Assembly: GCF_902652685.1 (NCBI RefSeq)
Contig: NZ_CACRUY010000020.1
Coordinates: 1 to 64,000 of the forward strand
Reading direction: 5' to 3'
Length of the DNA: 64,000 bases
Source of the DNA: Mycobacterium sp. Marseille-P9652
GTDB taxonomy: Bacteria > Actinomycetota > Actinomycetes > Mycobacteriales > Mycobacteriaceae
How positions within the stretch are numbered: position 1 is the first letter of the stretch; each line of letters begins with the position of its first letter. Position numbers and translations under genes: made by a program. Shown in pieces: positions 1-9,700 of the stretch. Below the pieces are notes generated by a model that saw only the letters and a list, made by a program, of their open reading frames with translations, did not search any database and was not told where the DNA came from.

Positions 1-2040
1 GCGCAACCGGATCGACCGCACCCGCCCGGCGGGCCCGACCTGCGCGCCCCGACCGAGCGGGACACCCAGCACATCCGGATCGCCCCGCCGCGCCCGACCG
101 AGCGGCCCACCGAGCCGGCGCGGTCGGATACCGTTGCGCCCGAACCGGATTCATCGCCGCCGCCACCGCAGCCGCCGGCCACGCCGGTACCGGCAGCCGC
201 GGAACCGCTCGAAGCCGCCGAGCAGCCGGCGGGCCGCGGCCTGATCGAGCGAATGGTCACCCGGAAGATTCGCGTGCCCCGACCGGCGGCCCGCACCGAG
301 GAGGGCAGTTCCACCTACCGCCTGCCGCTGCGGGCGGACGCGCGGACCATCGGGGTGGCCGCCCACCAGCTGGGGCTGGTTGTCGACGGACACGAGATGC
401 TCAGCGGCATCTCCTTCACGGCGCGCCCGGCGACGCTGGCCGCGGTCGTCGGCCCGTCGGCGCCCCGCAATTCGGCGCTGCTGGCGCTGCTGGCCGGGAC
501 CCGGCGACCGAGCTCGGGGGTCGTCACCGTCGACGGCCACGACGTCCACGCCGAGCCGGAGTCCATGCGCGCGCGGATCGGGATCGTGACGCGCGACGAG
601 TGCCTCCATCCGCGGCTCACCGTCGAGCGGGCCCTGGGCTACGCCGCCGAACTCAGGCTGCCGCCCGACACCTCGTCGGAGCACCGCGGCCGCGTGGCCG
701 ACCAGGTGCTCGAGGAGCTCGACCTCACCGAGCATCGCGCCACCCGGATCGCCAAACTCCCGCCCGACGTGCGCCGGTGCGTCTCGATGGCGGTCGAGCT
801 CGTCACCCGACCGACGCTGCTGGTGGTCGACGAGCCGGGCGCGGGCATGGACGAGGCCCAGGAAAACCATGTGATGGCAATCCTGCGGCGGCAGGCCGAC
901 CTCGGCTGCGTCGTCGTGGTGACGATGTCGTCGCACCCGTCGCCGAGCAACCTCGACTTGTGCGACCAGGTCATGGTGTTGACCGGCGCGGGCAGCCTCG
1001 GGTTCCTCGGCGCGCCGCAGCAGGTCGAGTCCGCACTGGGCACCTCCGATTGGTCCGACGTTCTCGCCCGGGTGAGCGCCGATCCCGGGGCCGCGCATCG
1101 CGCCTACCGAAGCGGGCTCGAGGAACCGGCCGCGCCGCCCGAGGTCGCCGAGCCCTGGCCGCCGCCCGCGCAGCTCCCGGCGAAGCGGCAGATCCGAATG
1201 CTGACACGCCGCCAGATCCGCCTGCTGTTCGTCGACCGGGTGTACTTCCTGTTCTGGGCGGTCCTGCCGTTCGTGCTCGGGGCGCTGGTGGTGCTGATTC
1301 CCGGCGACTCGGGCCTGGATCGACCGACGTCGAGCAGCGACAACCCGCACGAAGCGGTCGAGATCCTGGCCGCCCTCAACATCGCGGCGGTGCTGCTGGG
1401 GACCGCGCTCACCATCCGCGTCGTGGTCGCCGAGCGCCGGGTGTTCCGGCGCGAGCAAGCCCTCGGCCTGTCGGCGCCCGCCTATCTGGCGGCCAAGGTT
1501 CTGGTGTTCAGCGTGGCCGCGGCGATCCTGACGGCCATCGTGTTCACGGTCGTGGTCGCGGTCAAGGGCGGACCCGTGCACGGCGCGGTGTTGCTCGGTA
1601 ACGCCACCGTCGAGCTCTACGTGGCCGTGGCCGTGACGGCCATCGTGTCGGCGATCGTGGGGCTGGCGCTGTCGACGCTGGGGAGGTCGCTGCGGGAGGT
1701 GGTGCCTCTGCTGGTGCCCGTGATCCTGGCGTCGGTGTTGTTCGACGGCAGCCTGATCCCGCTGGTGAGCAAGTGGGGCTTTCAGCAGATCTCGTGGTTC
1801 GTGCCGGCGCAGTGGGGCTTCGCCGCGTCGGCGTCCACCGTCGACCTGCGCCGGGTCGACCCGTTGGCCGCCAACGCCGAGATGTGGGCGCACTACAGCG
1901 GCTGGTGGGTGTTCGACATGATCATGCTGTTGCTCTTCGGCGGGCTCGCCGCCGGTGTGGCGCTGTACCGGTTGCGGCCGCCCCGACGCGAGAACGTGTC
2001 CAGCGGCACCCGGCAGCAACCGGGCGATCCGGGCGAGTGA
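1..2040 (+). CDS. ABC transporter with fused ATPase and permease, degenerate ATPase (5' partial)
   Basis: The frame is open back to the first base, so the N-terminus lies outside the window. The visible protein starts with a Pro-rich linker (to about residue 84), as seen between FHA domains and the ATPase in Rv1747-like mycobacterial exporters. An ABC ATPase-like domain follows, then an ABC-2 type permease with about six hydrophobic segments. The nucleotide site is unusual. The P-loop position reads GPSAPRNSALL, lacking the Gly-Lys pair of GxxGxGKS/T, and the LSGGQ signature is not recognisable (LPPDVRRC region). Walker B (LLVVDEPGAGMD) and a switch His remain. Topology suggests an inner-membrane exporter half; substrate unknown. 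Either the protein no longer hydrolyses ATP alone or it pairs with an active partner. Confidence 0.85.
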   Translation, partial: AQPDRPHPPGGPDLRAPTERDTQHIRIAPPRPTERPTEPARSDTVAPEPDSSPPPPQPPATPVPAAAEPLEAAEQPAGRGLIERMVTRKIRVPRPAARTEEGSSTYRLPLRADARTIGVAAHQLGLVVDGHEMLSGISFTARPATLAAVVGPSAPRNSALLALLAGTRRPSSGVVTVDGHDVHAEPESMRARIGIVTRDECLHPRLTVERALGYAAELRLPPDTSSEHRGRVADQVLEELDLTEHRATRIAKLPPDVRRCVSMAVELVTRPTLLVVDEPGAGMDEAQENHVMAILRRQADLGCVVVVTMSSHPSPSNLDLCDQVMVLTGAGSLGFLGAPQQVESALGTSDWSDVLARVSADPGAAHRAYRSGLEEPAAPPEVAEPWPPPAQLPAKRQIRMLTRRQIRLLFVDRVYFLFWAVLPFVLGALVVLIPGDSGLDRPTSSSDNPHEAVEILAALNIAAVLLGTALTIRVVVAERRVFRREQALGLSAPAYLAAKVLVFSVAAAILTAIVFTVVVAVKGGPVHGAVLLGNATVELYVAVAVTAIVSAIVGLALSTLGRSLREVVPLLVPVILASVLFDGSLIPLVSKWGFQQISWFVPAQWGFAASASTVDLRRVDPLAANAEMWAHYSGWWVFDMIMLLLFGGLAAGVALYRLRPPRRENVSSGTRQQPGDPGE

Positions 2041-2151
2041 GGGAGCGCCGAGCGTGCACTGAGCGCGACAATTCGGTTGCGAACTCGCATTGAATGCACG
2101 TTCGGCGGACCGACTTTGGCCGGGGTTGTTTCCGTGACGCCAGCGGCGGGT

Positions 2152-2157
2152 TAACTT
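2152..2157 (+). promoter_or_regulatory. -10 element for leaderless acyl-CoA oxidase mRNA
   Basis: TAACTT fits the mycobacterial TANNNT -10 consensus and ends 7 nt before the ATG at 2165. There is no purine-rich ribosome site in between, so transcription probably starts at the A of the start codon. Inference from spacing only. Confidence 0.45.
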
Positions 2158-2164
2158 CAAAGCT

Positions 2165-4105
2165 ATGGCGCCTGAGACGAGAACCACTGCCGAACATTTG
2201 CGCAACGCGTTGGACGGGCGTTGGCGTGACGTCAGAAACCAGCTGCGGGCGACGATGACCGAAGATCTTTTTCGCCCCCACTACACCCCCAACACGGTGA
2301 TCGCCCGCACCAAGGTCGCCGAGCAGATGCGGATCATGGCCGCGTTCGGCGCCGCCGCCGACAACTTCCGCAAGGAGCACGGCGGCACCGGCGACATCGG
2401 CGCGGCGATCACGATGATCGAGATGCTCGCGATGTCGGACCTGTCGCTGATGGTGAAGGCGGGCGTTCAGTGGGGCCTGTTCGGCGGGGCCGTCGAGAAC
2501 CTGGGCACCGAGCGGCACCACGAGGCCTACGTGAAGGACATCATCAGCCTCGAGCTGCGCGGGTGCTTCGCGATGACCGAAACCGGCCATGGCAGCGACG
2601 TGCAGTCGCTGGAGACGACCGCCACCTACCACCCCGACACGCAGGAATTCGTCATCGACTCCCCCACACCGACCGCCCGCAAGGACTACATCGGCGGGGC
2701 GGCCGAAACCGCCACAATGGCAGCGGTATTCGCGCAACTCATCACCACCGAGAACGGCGAGCCGGTCAACCACGGCGTGCACTGCTTCATGGTGCCCATC
2801 CGCGACGAGGACGGCAACGACCTGCCCGGGGTGACGACGTCGGACTGCGAATACAAGGGCGGCCTGCCCGGCGTGGACAACGGCCGCATCGTGTTCGACC
2901 ACGTCCGGGTGCCGCGGGTCAACCTGCTGAACAAGTACGGTGACGTCGCCGAGGACGGGACGTACAGTTCGCCGATCGACAACCCGAACCGCCGGTTCTT
3001 CACCATGCTCGGCACCCTGGTCCGGGGCCGGATCACCGTGGGGGGCAGCGCGGGCGCCGCCGCGCGCGTCGCGCTCGACATCGCCACCCGGTATGCGTTG
3101 CAGCGCAAGCAGTTCAGCGCGCCCGACGACGACGGCGAGGTGATCATCATGGACTACCTGGTGCACCAGCGCCGGCTGTTCCCCTTGATCGCCAAGTCCT
3201 ACGCGCTGCAGTTCGCGCAGAACGAGCTGGTGAGCAAGTGCCACGACATCCAGACCGCGGACGCGCCCGACGCCGAGGAGCAGCGGGAGCTGGAGTCGCG
3301 TGCCGCGGGCCTCAAGGCGGCCAACACCTGGCATGCGTCCCGCGCCATCCAGGAGGCCCGGGAGGCCTGCGGCGGCGCCGGATACATGGCCGAGAACCGG
3401 CTGATCGGGTTGCGGGGCGACACCGACGTCTTCACCACGTTCGAGGGCGACAACCACGTGCTGACACAGCTGGTCGCCAAGGAGTTGCTGACCGCCTACC
3501 GCGACGACATTCGCAGCATGAGCCCCGTCGAGTGGGTGCGCTTCGCGGCCAGCACCGTCAGCGAGCGCGTCGTCAAACGCACTGCGGCCGAAGCGATCAT
3601 CCAGACGATCGTCGACTCCCGGCAGGACAGCGAGGAGGAGGGCAGCCTGTTCAACCGCGGGACCCAGATCAAGATGTTCGAGGACCGCGAGGAGTACCTG
3701 CTGGCCTCGGTGGCGCGCCGGCTGCAGTCGAAATCCAAAGAGATGTCGGCCTTCGACGCGTTCAACTCGGTGCAGGACCACGTGTTGCACGCCGCGTCCG
3801 CGCACATCGACCGGGTGGTGCTCGAGGCGTTCGTCGCCGGGATCGACGCGTGCCCCGACGAGGAGGCCCGCGAGTTGCTCGGGATCCTGTGCGACCTGTA
3901 TGCGCTGTCTGTGATCGAGGACGACAAGGCGTGGTACATCGAGCACCGGTATCTGTCCACCGAGCGGGCCAAGGCGGTCACCCGGGGCATCAACGACCGG
4001 TGCCGGGCGCTGCGCCCGCACGCCGAGACGCTCGTCGACGGGTTCGGGGTGCCCGAGCCGCTGCGTTACGCCGAGATGCTGCACCCGGAGAACCTGCCCG
4101 TATAG
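2165..4105 (+). CDS. acyl-CoA oxidase/dehydrogenase family flavoenzyme
   Basis: 646 residues, the length of acyl-CoA oxidases rather than the usual 380-residue FadE dehydrogenases. Visible in order: an N-terminal helical domain, a central beta domain with the FAD-contacting stretch CFAMTETGHGSDV (about 137-149), and a C-terminal domain containing TFEGDN, whose Glu (about 427) matches the catalytic base of ACOX enzymes. An additional C-terminal ACOX-type helical region follows. Expected role is alpha,beta-dehydrogenation of an acyl-CoA in the cytoplasm as the first beta-oxidation step. Whether the electron acceptor is O2 or an electron-transfer flavoprotein cannot be told from sequence. The gene stands alone, convergent with lppP, and is probably leaderless. 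Chain-length preference is unknown. Confidence 0.85.
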   Translation: MAPETRTTAEHLRNALDGRWRDVRNQLRATMTEDLFRPHYTPNTVIARTKVAEQMRIMAAFGAAADNFRKEHGGTGDIGAAITMIEMLAMSDLSLMVKAGVQWGLFGGAVENLGTERHHEAYVKDIISLELRGCFAMTETGHGSDVQSLETTATYHPDTQEFVIDSPTPTARKDYIGGAAETATMAAVFAQLITTENGEPVNHGVHCFMVPIRDEDGNDLPGVTTSDCEYKGGLPGVDNGRIVFDHVRVPRVNLLNKYGDVAEDGTYSSPIDNPNRRFFTMLGTLVRGRITVGGSAGAAARVALDIATRYALQRKQFSAPDDDGEVIIMDYLVHQRRLFPLIAKSYALQFAQNELVSKCHDIQTADAPDAEEQRELESRAAGLKAANTWHASRAIQEAREACGGAGYMAENRLIGLRGDTDVFTTFEGDNHVLTQLVAKELLTAYRDDIRSMSPVEWVRFAASTVSERVVKRTAAEAIIQTIVDSRQDSEEEGSLFNRGTQIKMFEDREEYLLASVARRLQSKSKEMSAFDAFNSVQDHVLHAASAHIDRVVLEAFVAGIDACPDEEARELLGILCDLYALSVIEDDKAWYIEHRYLSTERAKAVTRGINDRCRALRPHAETLVDGFGVPEPLRYAEMLHPENLPV

Positions 4106-4205
4106 CGCTGGCGCGCAAGGGTTTCCGCGTGCCGGTGCACGTCGGGCGTTGGGTGTGAACGCGGGCGCACCCTCAAAGCCTCGAGCGCACAGTCGATTCG
4201 CGGGC

Positions 4206-4688
4206 CTATTGGTGCGGAATCTTGCCCAGCGCCTGCAGCTTCCCGTCCGGCCCGATCGTGAATTTCACCGAGCCGTTGCCGGTCGGACAGCACGGCTGAT
4301 CGCTGCCGACCTGCCACCGGTACAACACCGTGACCGTGTCGTCGGCGGGCGGCAGCACGGTGATGTACGGCTTCGGCTCGGTTGTCGGCGTTCCGAGCGT
4401 GCGATTGTGGTCGAAGAACAGCAGCTGCTGGGGCGTCGATTCGCTGGCGATGGTCGGAATGATCTGCACCCAGTACAGGCGGCAGTTCCTGGTGTGTCCC
4501 CGCGCGATCTCCACCCACATCGAGCCGGGGACCGTCACGGGCACCGAGCCGATCGCCTGCCGCACGGTGTCGGGCGTCGGGCCGTCGGAATCCTTGCACT
4601 TGTCGGGCGGGGCGGCCGGGGGTGCATGCTGCTTGTCGCCGCAACCGGAGACCAGCAACAGCATCAACATTGCGATCGCCCGGCGCAC
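4206..4688 (-). CDS. lppP: LppP/LprE family lipoprotein
   Basis: 160 residues. The N-terminus is a classic lipoprotein signal: MRR, a Leu-rich core and the lipobox VSGC, predicting lipidation of the Cys near residue 16. A Pro/Ala linker leads to a small conserved domain with three further cysteines (including a CC pair) and a Trp/Tyr-rich core, as in the LppP/LprE family. Position next to the nitrate reductase and upstream of mez matches Rv2330c (lppP), recalled from the M. tuberculosis map. It would sit on the outer face of the plasma membrane. Biochemical function is unknown. Confidence 0.85.
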   Translation of the reverse strand: MRRAIAMLMLLLVSGCGDKQHAPPAAPPDKCKDSDGPTPDTVRQAIGSVPVTVPGSMWVEIARGHTRNCRLYWVQIIPTIASESTPQQLLFFDHNRTLGTPTTEPKPYITVLPPADDTVTVLYRWQVGSDQPCCPTGNGSVKFTIGPDGKLQALGKIPHQ

Positions 4689-4869
4689 GCGGTGAGCTTA
4701 ACGAAGACTGTGAATGTTCCCCCTGTTTCGTCAAAGATCCCGTTGCGACCGCGGCGCCCGGCGACGCGCCGGCGAAGGCCCGAGATGGGCCTGAGCTGGG
4801 CCGACACAGCCGACCGCCGGACCGCTTCCTGTGACATCACCGTCATGGCGCCCCCATTGAGAGGTCGCC

Positions 4870-4907
4870 GTAAATAGGCGGAAACATCGCGACCTTGGTG
4901 CGCAACA
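4870..4907 (+). promoter_or_regulatory. GlnR-type nitrogen-control box upstream of nasN
   Basis: The layout GTAAA-n6-GAAAC-n6-ACCTT-n6-CAACA has the 5-6-5-6-5-6-5 spacing of actinobacterial GlnR boxes (consensus gTnAC-n6-GaAAC, repeated). The first site is good and the second weak. It lies about 54-91 nt before the chosen nasN start, which fits nitrogen-limitation control of nitrate assimilation. Pattern match by eye; no binding data. Confidence 0.55.
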
Positions 4908-4960
4908 TCGTTGCCGCAGAATCGGCGGGGACGATGCATCCGAGGGAGGGAACGACAGCC

Positions 4961-7900
4961 GTGGGCGGGGAGTCCATGCCGGCCAGGACGCCAGCAGCGC
5001 GTGGGGCATCGGTGGACGCCGTGAGCACCACCTGCGCATACTGCGGCGTCGGCTGCGGCATGGTGCTCCAGGTCACAACCGACCCCCGAAGCGGGCGCCG
5101 TCACATCGCGAAGTCCGTTGGCAACAAGCAACACCCGGCCAACTTCGGCCGCCTGTGCACCAAGGGCGCGACCACCGCCGACATGCTCGCCGCCCCGGGC
5201 AGGGTCGAGTCGGCTCATGCGCGCGCCGACCGCGGCGAACCGCTCCGGCCCGTCGACATCGACGAGGCGATCGCCCAGTGCGGGCGGCGATTGCGCGCCA
5301 TCGTCGACGAACACGGCCCCGACGCCTTCGCCATGTACGTGTCGGGGCAGATGTCGATCGAGGCCCAGTACCTGGCCAACAAGCTCACCAAGGGCTTCGT
5401 CGGCACCAACCAGATCGAGGCGAATTCGCGACTGTGCATGGCCAGCGCGGGTTCCGGCTACAAGCTGTCGCTGGGCGCGGACGGCCCGCCCGGATCCTAC
5501 GAGGACTTCGACCACGCCGACGTCTTCTTCGTCATCGGCTCGAATCTCGCCGACTGCCACCCGATCCTGTTCCTGCGCATGATGGATCGCGTCAAGGCGG
5601 GCGCCAAACTGATCGTCGTCGACCCGCGCCGCACCGCGACCGCGGAGAAGGCCGACCTGTTCCTGCAGATCGCGCCCGGCACCGACCTCGCGCTGATGAA
5701 CGGCCTGCTGCACCAGATCGTCGAAAATGGCCACACCGACGACGAATTCATCGCGGAGTTCACCGAGGGCTGGGAGGCGATGCCCGGCTTCGTCGAGCAG
5801 TACACGCCCGACAGCGTCAGCGCGATCACCGGCATCCCCGCCGACGACATCCGCACGGCCGCACGCTGGATCGGTGAGGCCGGCAACTGGATGAGCTGCT
5901 GGACAATGGGACTCAACCAGAGCACTCACGGCACCTGGAACACCAACGCGATCTGCAACCTGCACCTGGCCACCGGCGCGATCTGCAAACCGGGCAGCGG
6001 GCCGTTCTCGCTGACCGGCCAGCCCAACGCGATGGGCGGCCGCGAAATGGGTTACATGGGGCCGGGTCTGCCCGGTCAGCGCTCGGTGACCCGCGCCGAG
6101 GACCGCGCATTCGTCGAGGACCAGTGGGGGCTCCCCCGCGGCTCGGTGCGCACCGACCTCATCGACGGCACCGTCGACATGTTCGCCCGGCTGGCCGACG
6201 GACGGATCAAGGCGTCCTGGATCGTGTGCACCAATCCCGTTGCCACGGTGGCCAACCGCAGAACGGTGGCCGAGGGCCTCGAAGGCGCCGAGTTCGTCAT
6301 CACCCAGGACGCCTTCGCCGAGACAGAGACCAACGAGTACGCCGACGTGCTGCTGCCGGCCGCCCTGTGGACCGAGGCCGAAGGGGTGATGGTCAACTCC
6401 GAGCGCGACCTGACCCTCTTCCAGCCGGCGGTCGCGCCCCCCGGCCAGGCGCTGCCGGACTGGCAACTCATCGCCAGGATCGCCTGTGCCATGGGGTATT
6501 CGGACGCGTTCAGCTACGACTCCGCGGAGCAGGTGTTCGAGGAGATCAAGCGGTTCTCGAACCCCGCCACGGGCTACGACCTGCGCGGAGCGAGTTACGA
6601 CCGGTTGCGTCGGTCGCCCCTGCAGTGGCCCTGCCCCCCGAACGCCGGTGACCGCAACCCGACCCGGTATCTCAACGACGGCGTCAGCCAGACCCAACTG
6701 GTCCGCGAGGACGGGCACGTGCCCCGGCTGGCCTTCCCGACGCCCACCGGCCGCGCGGCCTTCTTCCCCCGCCCGCATCTTCCGCCCCAGGAGATGCCGG
6801 ACGACGACTTCCCGTTCGTGCTCAACACCGGTCGCCTGCCGCACCAATGGCACACGATGACCAAGACCGGCAAGGTGGCCAAACTCAACAAGCTGAACCC
6901 CGGACCGTTCGTCGAGATTCACCCCGACGACGCCGCGCGGCTGAATGTCGCGGCGGGCGACCGGGTCGAGATCGCCTCCCGCCGCGGCCGAGCCGTGCTC
7001 CCCGCCGTCGTCACCGACCGGGTGCGGCCCGGCGACTGCTTCGCGCCGTTCCACTGGAACGACGTGTTCGGCGAATACCTGTCGATCAACGCCGTCACCA
7101 ACGATGCCGCCGACCCCGTGTCGTACCAACTGGAGTTCAAGGCCTGCGCGGTCACCCTCACCAAGGTCGCCGCCGCCCGAACCGAGCCGGCGAACGAGCC
7201 CACCGCGGACGCCTCCGACCCGATCGGCCTCGCCAGGGTCGATGCCCTGGCCGAACTCCTGGGCGTCGCCGACGAACCCGCGCCGCAATTGGAACCGCGC
7301 GGCCGCGCGTACCTCGCGGGCCTGGTGACCGGGCTGCGTTCGGAGGCGGGCCGCCGCGCGGCCGGGGTGCCCACCCTGCCGCCGAGCGCCCCCTTCGACC
7401 CGGCCACCAGGCTGTGGGTGGACGGTCTGCTCGCTGGGATGTTCGCGCGCAGCGACGCGCCCCCGACCACCGCGAGAGAGCCCGAGCGGACGACGGAACG
7501 ATCCGCCGCACAACAGAACCCGATCGTGGTGCTCTGGGCATCGCAGACCGGCACCGCCGAAGAGCTGGCCGCCAACGTGGCCGCGCGACTGGGGGAGGCC
7601 GGTCTGCCGGTGGCGTTGCACGGCATGGACGACTTCGACGCGGCGAAGCTCGCCACGGTGCGCGACCTGCTCCTCGTCACCAGCACGACCGGCGACGGCG
7701 AGCCGCCCGACAATGGCGCCGCGCTGTGGCGGGCGCTGACGGCCGACGGGGCGCCACGTCTCACCGACACGCGGTATTCCGTTCTCGCACTCGGCGATTC
7801 GAACTACGACGACTTCTGCGGTCATGGCCGCAAGCTCGACCACCGCCTCGCCGAACTGGGGGCGACCCGCCTCGTCGACCGTGTCGACTGCGAACCCGAC

Positions 7901-9124
7901 TACGAGGACGCCGCCGCCGGCTGGCTCGACCGGGTGATCGACGCGTTGGCGCCCGCTCGAGCGCATGCCGCGCCACGGCAGCCGGTTTTGTCCTCGACGC
8001 AGCGGGGTTACTCCAAGAAGAATCCGTTGATCACCGGCCTCGTCCGTAACGTCACGCTCAGCCATCCGAAGTCGGCGAAGGACGTGCGGCAGTTGGTGTT
8101 CGGCCTACCCGAAGCCAGCGCGACCTACGAGGCCGGCGACGCGCTCGGGGTGTGGCCACGCAACAGCGACCAGTTGGTCGACGAATGGCTGGCCGTGACC
8201 GGACTGGACGGCCAGACCCCGGTCGAGGTCGGCGAGCACGGCCTGATGTCGCTGCGCTCCGCACTAACGGAGCGAATCGAGATCGCCCACATCAGCCGGG
8301 ACCTGGTGCGGTTCGTCCAGGAGCGCACCGGCGACCCCACGCTCGCGGAGCTGCTGAAGCCGGAGAACAAGGCGCGGCTGGACAATTGGGCGTGGGGGCG
8401 CCAGGCCATCGACCTGCTCGCGCAACGGCCGGTTTCGGCGTCGGCGCACGAGTGGGTGCGGGTTCTCAAACGCCTTCAGCCGCGGCTGTATTCGATCTCG
8501 TCGAGCCCCAAGGAGTACCCGGGGCAGGTGCACCTGACCGTCTCGCCGGTGCGCTACGACTTCCGCGGGGTGCCGCGGCGCGGGGTGTGCTCCAACTATC
8601 TCGCCGCCCGCTCCCCCGGCGACCGGATCGCCGTCTACGTGCAGACGTCGAGCAATTTCCGTCCGCCGGGAGATCCCGACACCGGCATGATCATGATCGG
8701 TCCGGGCACCGGTATCGCCCCCTTCCGCGGCTTCCTGCAGGAACGACGCGCGCTCGGCCACACCGGTCCGAACTGGCTGTTCTTCGGCGAACAGCACGCC
8801 GCCACCGACTACTACTACCGCGACGAGATCGAACAGATGCACGCCGACGGGTTGCTCACCGAACTCGATCTCGCGTTCTCCCGGGACCAGCGTCACAAGG
8901 TCTACGTTCAGCACCTGATGCGCAACCGGGGTGCCGAGCTGTGGCGGTGGCTGCAGGACGGCGCGCACCTGTACGTCTGCGGCAACGCCGACCCGATGGC
9001 CAAGGACGTCGACCGCACCCTGTGCGAGATCGCGGCCGAGCACGGCAACCTCGAACCGGAGGCGGCGGAGGCCTACGTGCGGTCGCTGAGCGTCGACAAG
9101 CGCTACCACCGCGACGTCTACTAA
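4961..9124 (+). CDS. nasN: NADPH-dependent assimilatory nitrate reductase, molybdopterin-flavoprotein fusion
   Basis: About 1387 residues joining a molybdopterin nitrate reductase to a CysJ/P450-reductase-like module. Order: an N-terminal 4Fe-4S motif CAYCGVGC (about 25-32) and LCTKG; the molybdopterin catalytic domain and its C-terminal cap (to about 750); a flavodoxin/FMN domain with SQTGTAEE (about 857-864); an FAD domain with RLYSISSSP (about 1175); and an NADPH domain with [12 protein letters not shown] (about 1246) and terminal aromatic Tyr. The layout matches M. smegmatis NasN, which reduces nitrate to nitrite with NADPH in the cytoplasm. Start: GTG at 4961 has GGAGGG ten bases upstream. 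ATG 4934 and TTG 4895 are in-frame alternatives. A GlnR-type box lies upstream. No nitrite reductase or nitrate transporter gene is in the window. Confidence 0.9.
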   Translation: MGGESMPARTPAARGASVDAVSTTCAYCGVGCGMVLQVTTDPRSGRRHIAKSVGNKQHPANFGRLCTKGATTADMLAAPGRVESAHARADRGEPLRPVDIDEAIAQCGRRLRAIVDEHGPDAFAMYVSGQMSIEAQYLANKLTKGFVGTNQIEANSRLCMASAGSGYKLSLGADGPPGSYEDFDHADVFFVIGSNLADCHPILFLRMMDRVKAGAKLIVVDPRRTATAEKADLFLQIAPGTDLALMNGLLHQIVENGHTDDEFIAEFTEGWEAMPGFVEQYTPDSVSAITGIPADDIRTAARWIGEAGNWMSCWTMGLNQSTHGTWNTNAICNLHLATGAICKPGSGPFSLTGQPNAMGGREMGYMGPGLPGQRSVTRAEDRAFVEDQWGLPRGSVRTDLIDGTVDMFARLADGRIKASWIVCTNPVATVANRRTVAEGLEGAEFVITQDAFAETETNEYADVLLPAALWTEAEGVMVNSERDLTLFQPAVAPPGQALPDWQLIARIACAMGYSDAFSYDSAEQVFEEIKRFSNPATGYDLRGASYDRLRRSPLQWPCPPNAGDRNPTRYLNDGVSQTQLVREDGHVPRLAFPTPTGRAAFFPRPHLPPQEMPDDDFPFVLNTGRLPHQWHTMTKTGKVAKLNKLNPGPFVEIHPDDAARLNVAAGDRVEIASRRGRAVLPAVVTDRVRPGDCFAPFHWNDVFGEYLSINAVTNDAADPVSYQLEFKACAVTLTKVAAARTEPANEPTADASDPIGLARVDALAELLGVADEPAPQLEPRGRAYLAGLVTGLRSEAGRRAAGVPTLPPSAPFDPATRLWVDGLLAGMFARSDAPPTTAREPERTTERSAAQQNPIVVLWASQTGTAEELAANVAARLGEAGLPVALHGMDDFDAAKLATVRDLLLVTSTTGDGEPPDNGAALWRALTADGAPRLTDTRYSVLALGDSNYDDFCGHGRKLDHRLAELGATRLVDRVDCEPDYEDAAAGWLDRVIDALAPARAHAAPRQPVLSSTQRGYSKKNPLITGLVRNVTLSHPKSAKDVRQLVFGLPEASATYEAGDALGVWPRNSDQLVDEWLAVTGLDGQTPVEVGEHGLMSLRSALTERIEIAHISRDLVRFVQERTGDPTLAELLKPENKARLDNWAWGRQAIDLLAQRPVSASAHEWVRVLKRLQPRLYSISSSPKEYPGQVHLTVSPVRYDFRGVPRRGVCSNYLAARSPGDRIAVYVQTSSNFRPPGDPDTGMIMIGPGTGIAPFRGFLQERRALGHTGPNWLFFGEQHAATDYYYRDEIEQMHADGLLTELDLAFSRDQRHKVYVQHLMRNRGAELWRWLQDGAHLYVCGNADPMAKDVDRTLCEIAAEHGNLEPEAAEAYVRSLSVDKRYHRDVY

Positions 9125-9133
9125 AGGCCACTC

Positions 9134-9171
9134 GTAATAAGGCGGAAACGTCACGCATCCGCCGCGGAAAC
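9134..9171 (+). promoter_or_regulatory. second GlnR-type box, downstream of nasN
   Basis: GTAAT-n6-GAAAC-n6-CATCC-n6-GAAAC with exact 5-6-5-6-5-6-5 spacing; both GAAAC half-sites are perfect. The core AAGGCGGAAAC resembles TAGGCGGAAAC in the box before nasN. It begins only 10 nt after the nasN stop and ends 57 nt before the small ORF at 9228, so it should drive that ORF. Confidence 0.6.
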
Positions 9172-9227
9172 ATGCCCGGCGCACGATACGCCTAAGGGTC
9201 ACTCCGCAGCCGAGGAGGGAAGTAGGC

Positions 9228-9512
9228 GTGACGAGGGAGCGTGGCGGTCCCGACGTGTGCCCGCTGCGGTGCCAGCGGCGGCTCGCAGAGGACAGCGACC
9301 AGGCCGACCGGGTCGACTGGGCCGGGCTGCCGGTGAACCTGGACCTGGTCTTCTCCCAGCAACAGCTCGACAAGGTCTACATGCAGTACCTGACGCGCAG
9401 GCCCGGCACCCGACAGTGGCGCTGGTCGCGCAACGGCGCGCCGCGATGCGCGTGTGAGCTCGCCGCCCACGACGGACGGCGCTCCGCAGCAGAAGGAATC
9501 ACCGCGGTTTAA
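9228..9512 (+). CDS. small ORF, remnant of a reductase NADPH-domain
   Basis: 94 codons from GTG with an excellent ribosome site (GAGGAGGGA, 7 nt spacing). The middle aligns without gaps to the NADPH-domain end of the upstream nasN product: NLDLVFSQQQLDKVYMQYL matches [19 protein letters not shown], followed by Gly, Trp-Arg-Trp, Gly-Ala and Cys at equivalent spacing. Both flanks have diverged and the Rossmann nucleotide-binding motif is absent, so it cannot be a working reductase. With the GlnR-type box upstream it looks like a nasN-like paralogue reduced to a promoter plus a C-terminal scrap. Whether the peptide is made or useful is unknown. Confidence 0.5.
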   Translation: MTRERGGPDVCPLRCQRRLAEDSDQADRVDWAGLPVNLDLVFSQQQLDKVYMQYLTRRPGTRQWRWSRNGAPRCACELAAHDGRRSAAEGITAV

Positions 9513-9688
9513 TTCCCCGGAACGTTTCGCCACGAGCGGCGTTTGCCGCCATGCGTAGGCCGGGGCCGTCCAAACGGCGCCGTTGATCGGCCCCGCTACC
9601 GCACGACCTCGCAATACTCTCCGAGTCATTTGTCAATCCCGCTGGTCGACCCCCGCGGCCGCACGGCGCGGGGCGGTTTGCGGGCCAT

Positions 9689-9694
9689 TAGATT
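9689..9694 (+). promoter_or_regulatory. -10 element for leaderless sulfite oxidase-like gene
   Basis: TAGATT fits TANNNT and ends 6 nt before the GTG at 9701. No ribosome site is visible, so the message is probably leaderless. Confidence 0.45.
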
Positions 9695-9700
9695 GGATCG

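Noticed and set aside
151-2205. 684-codon open frame antisense to the ABC transporter
   Set aside because: His/Arg/Gln-rich shadow of the plus-strand gene with no recognisable motif.
4664-8065. 1133-codon open frame antisense to nasN
   Set aside because: High-GC shadow frame; Arg/Gly/His-rich translation without domains, lying over a clearly coding gene.
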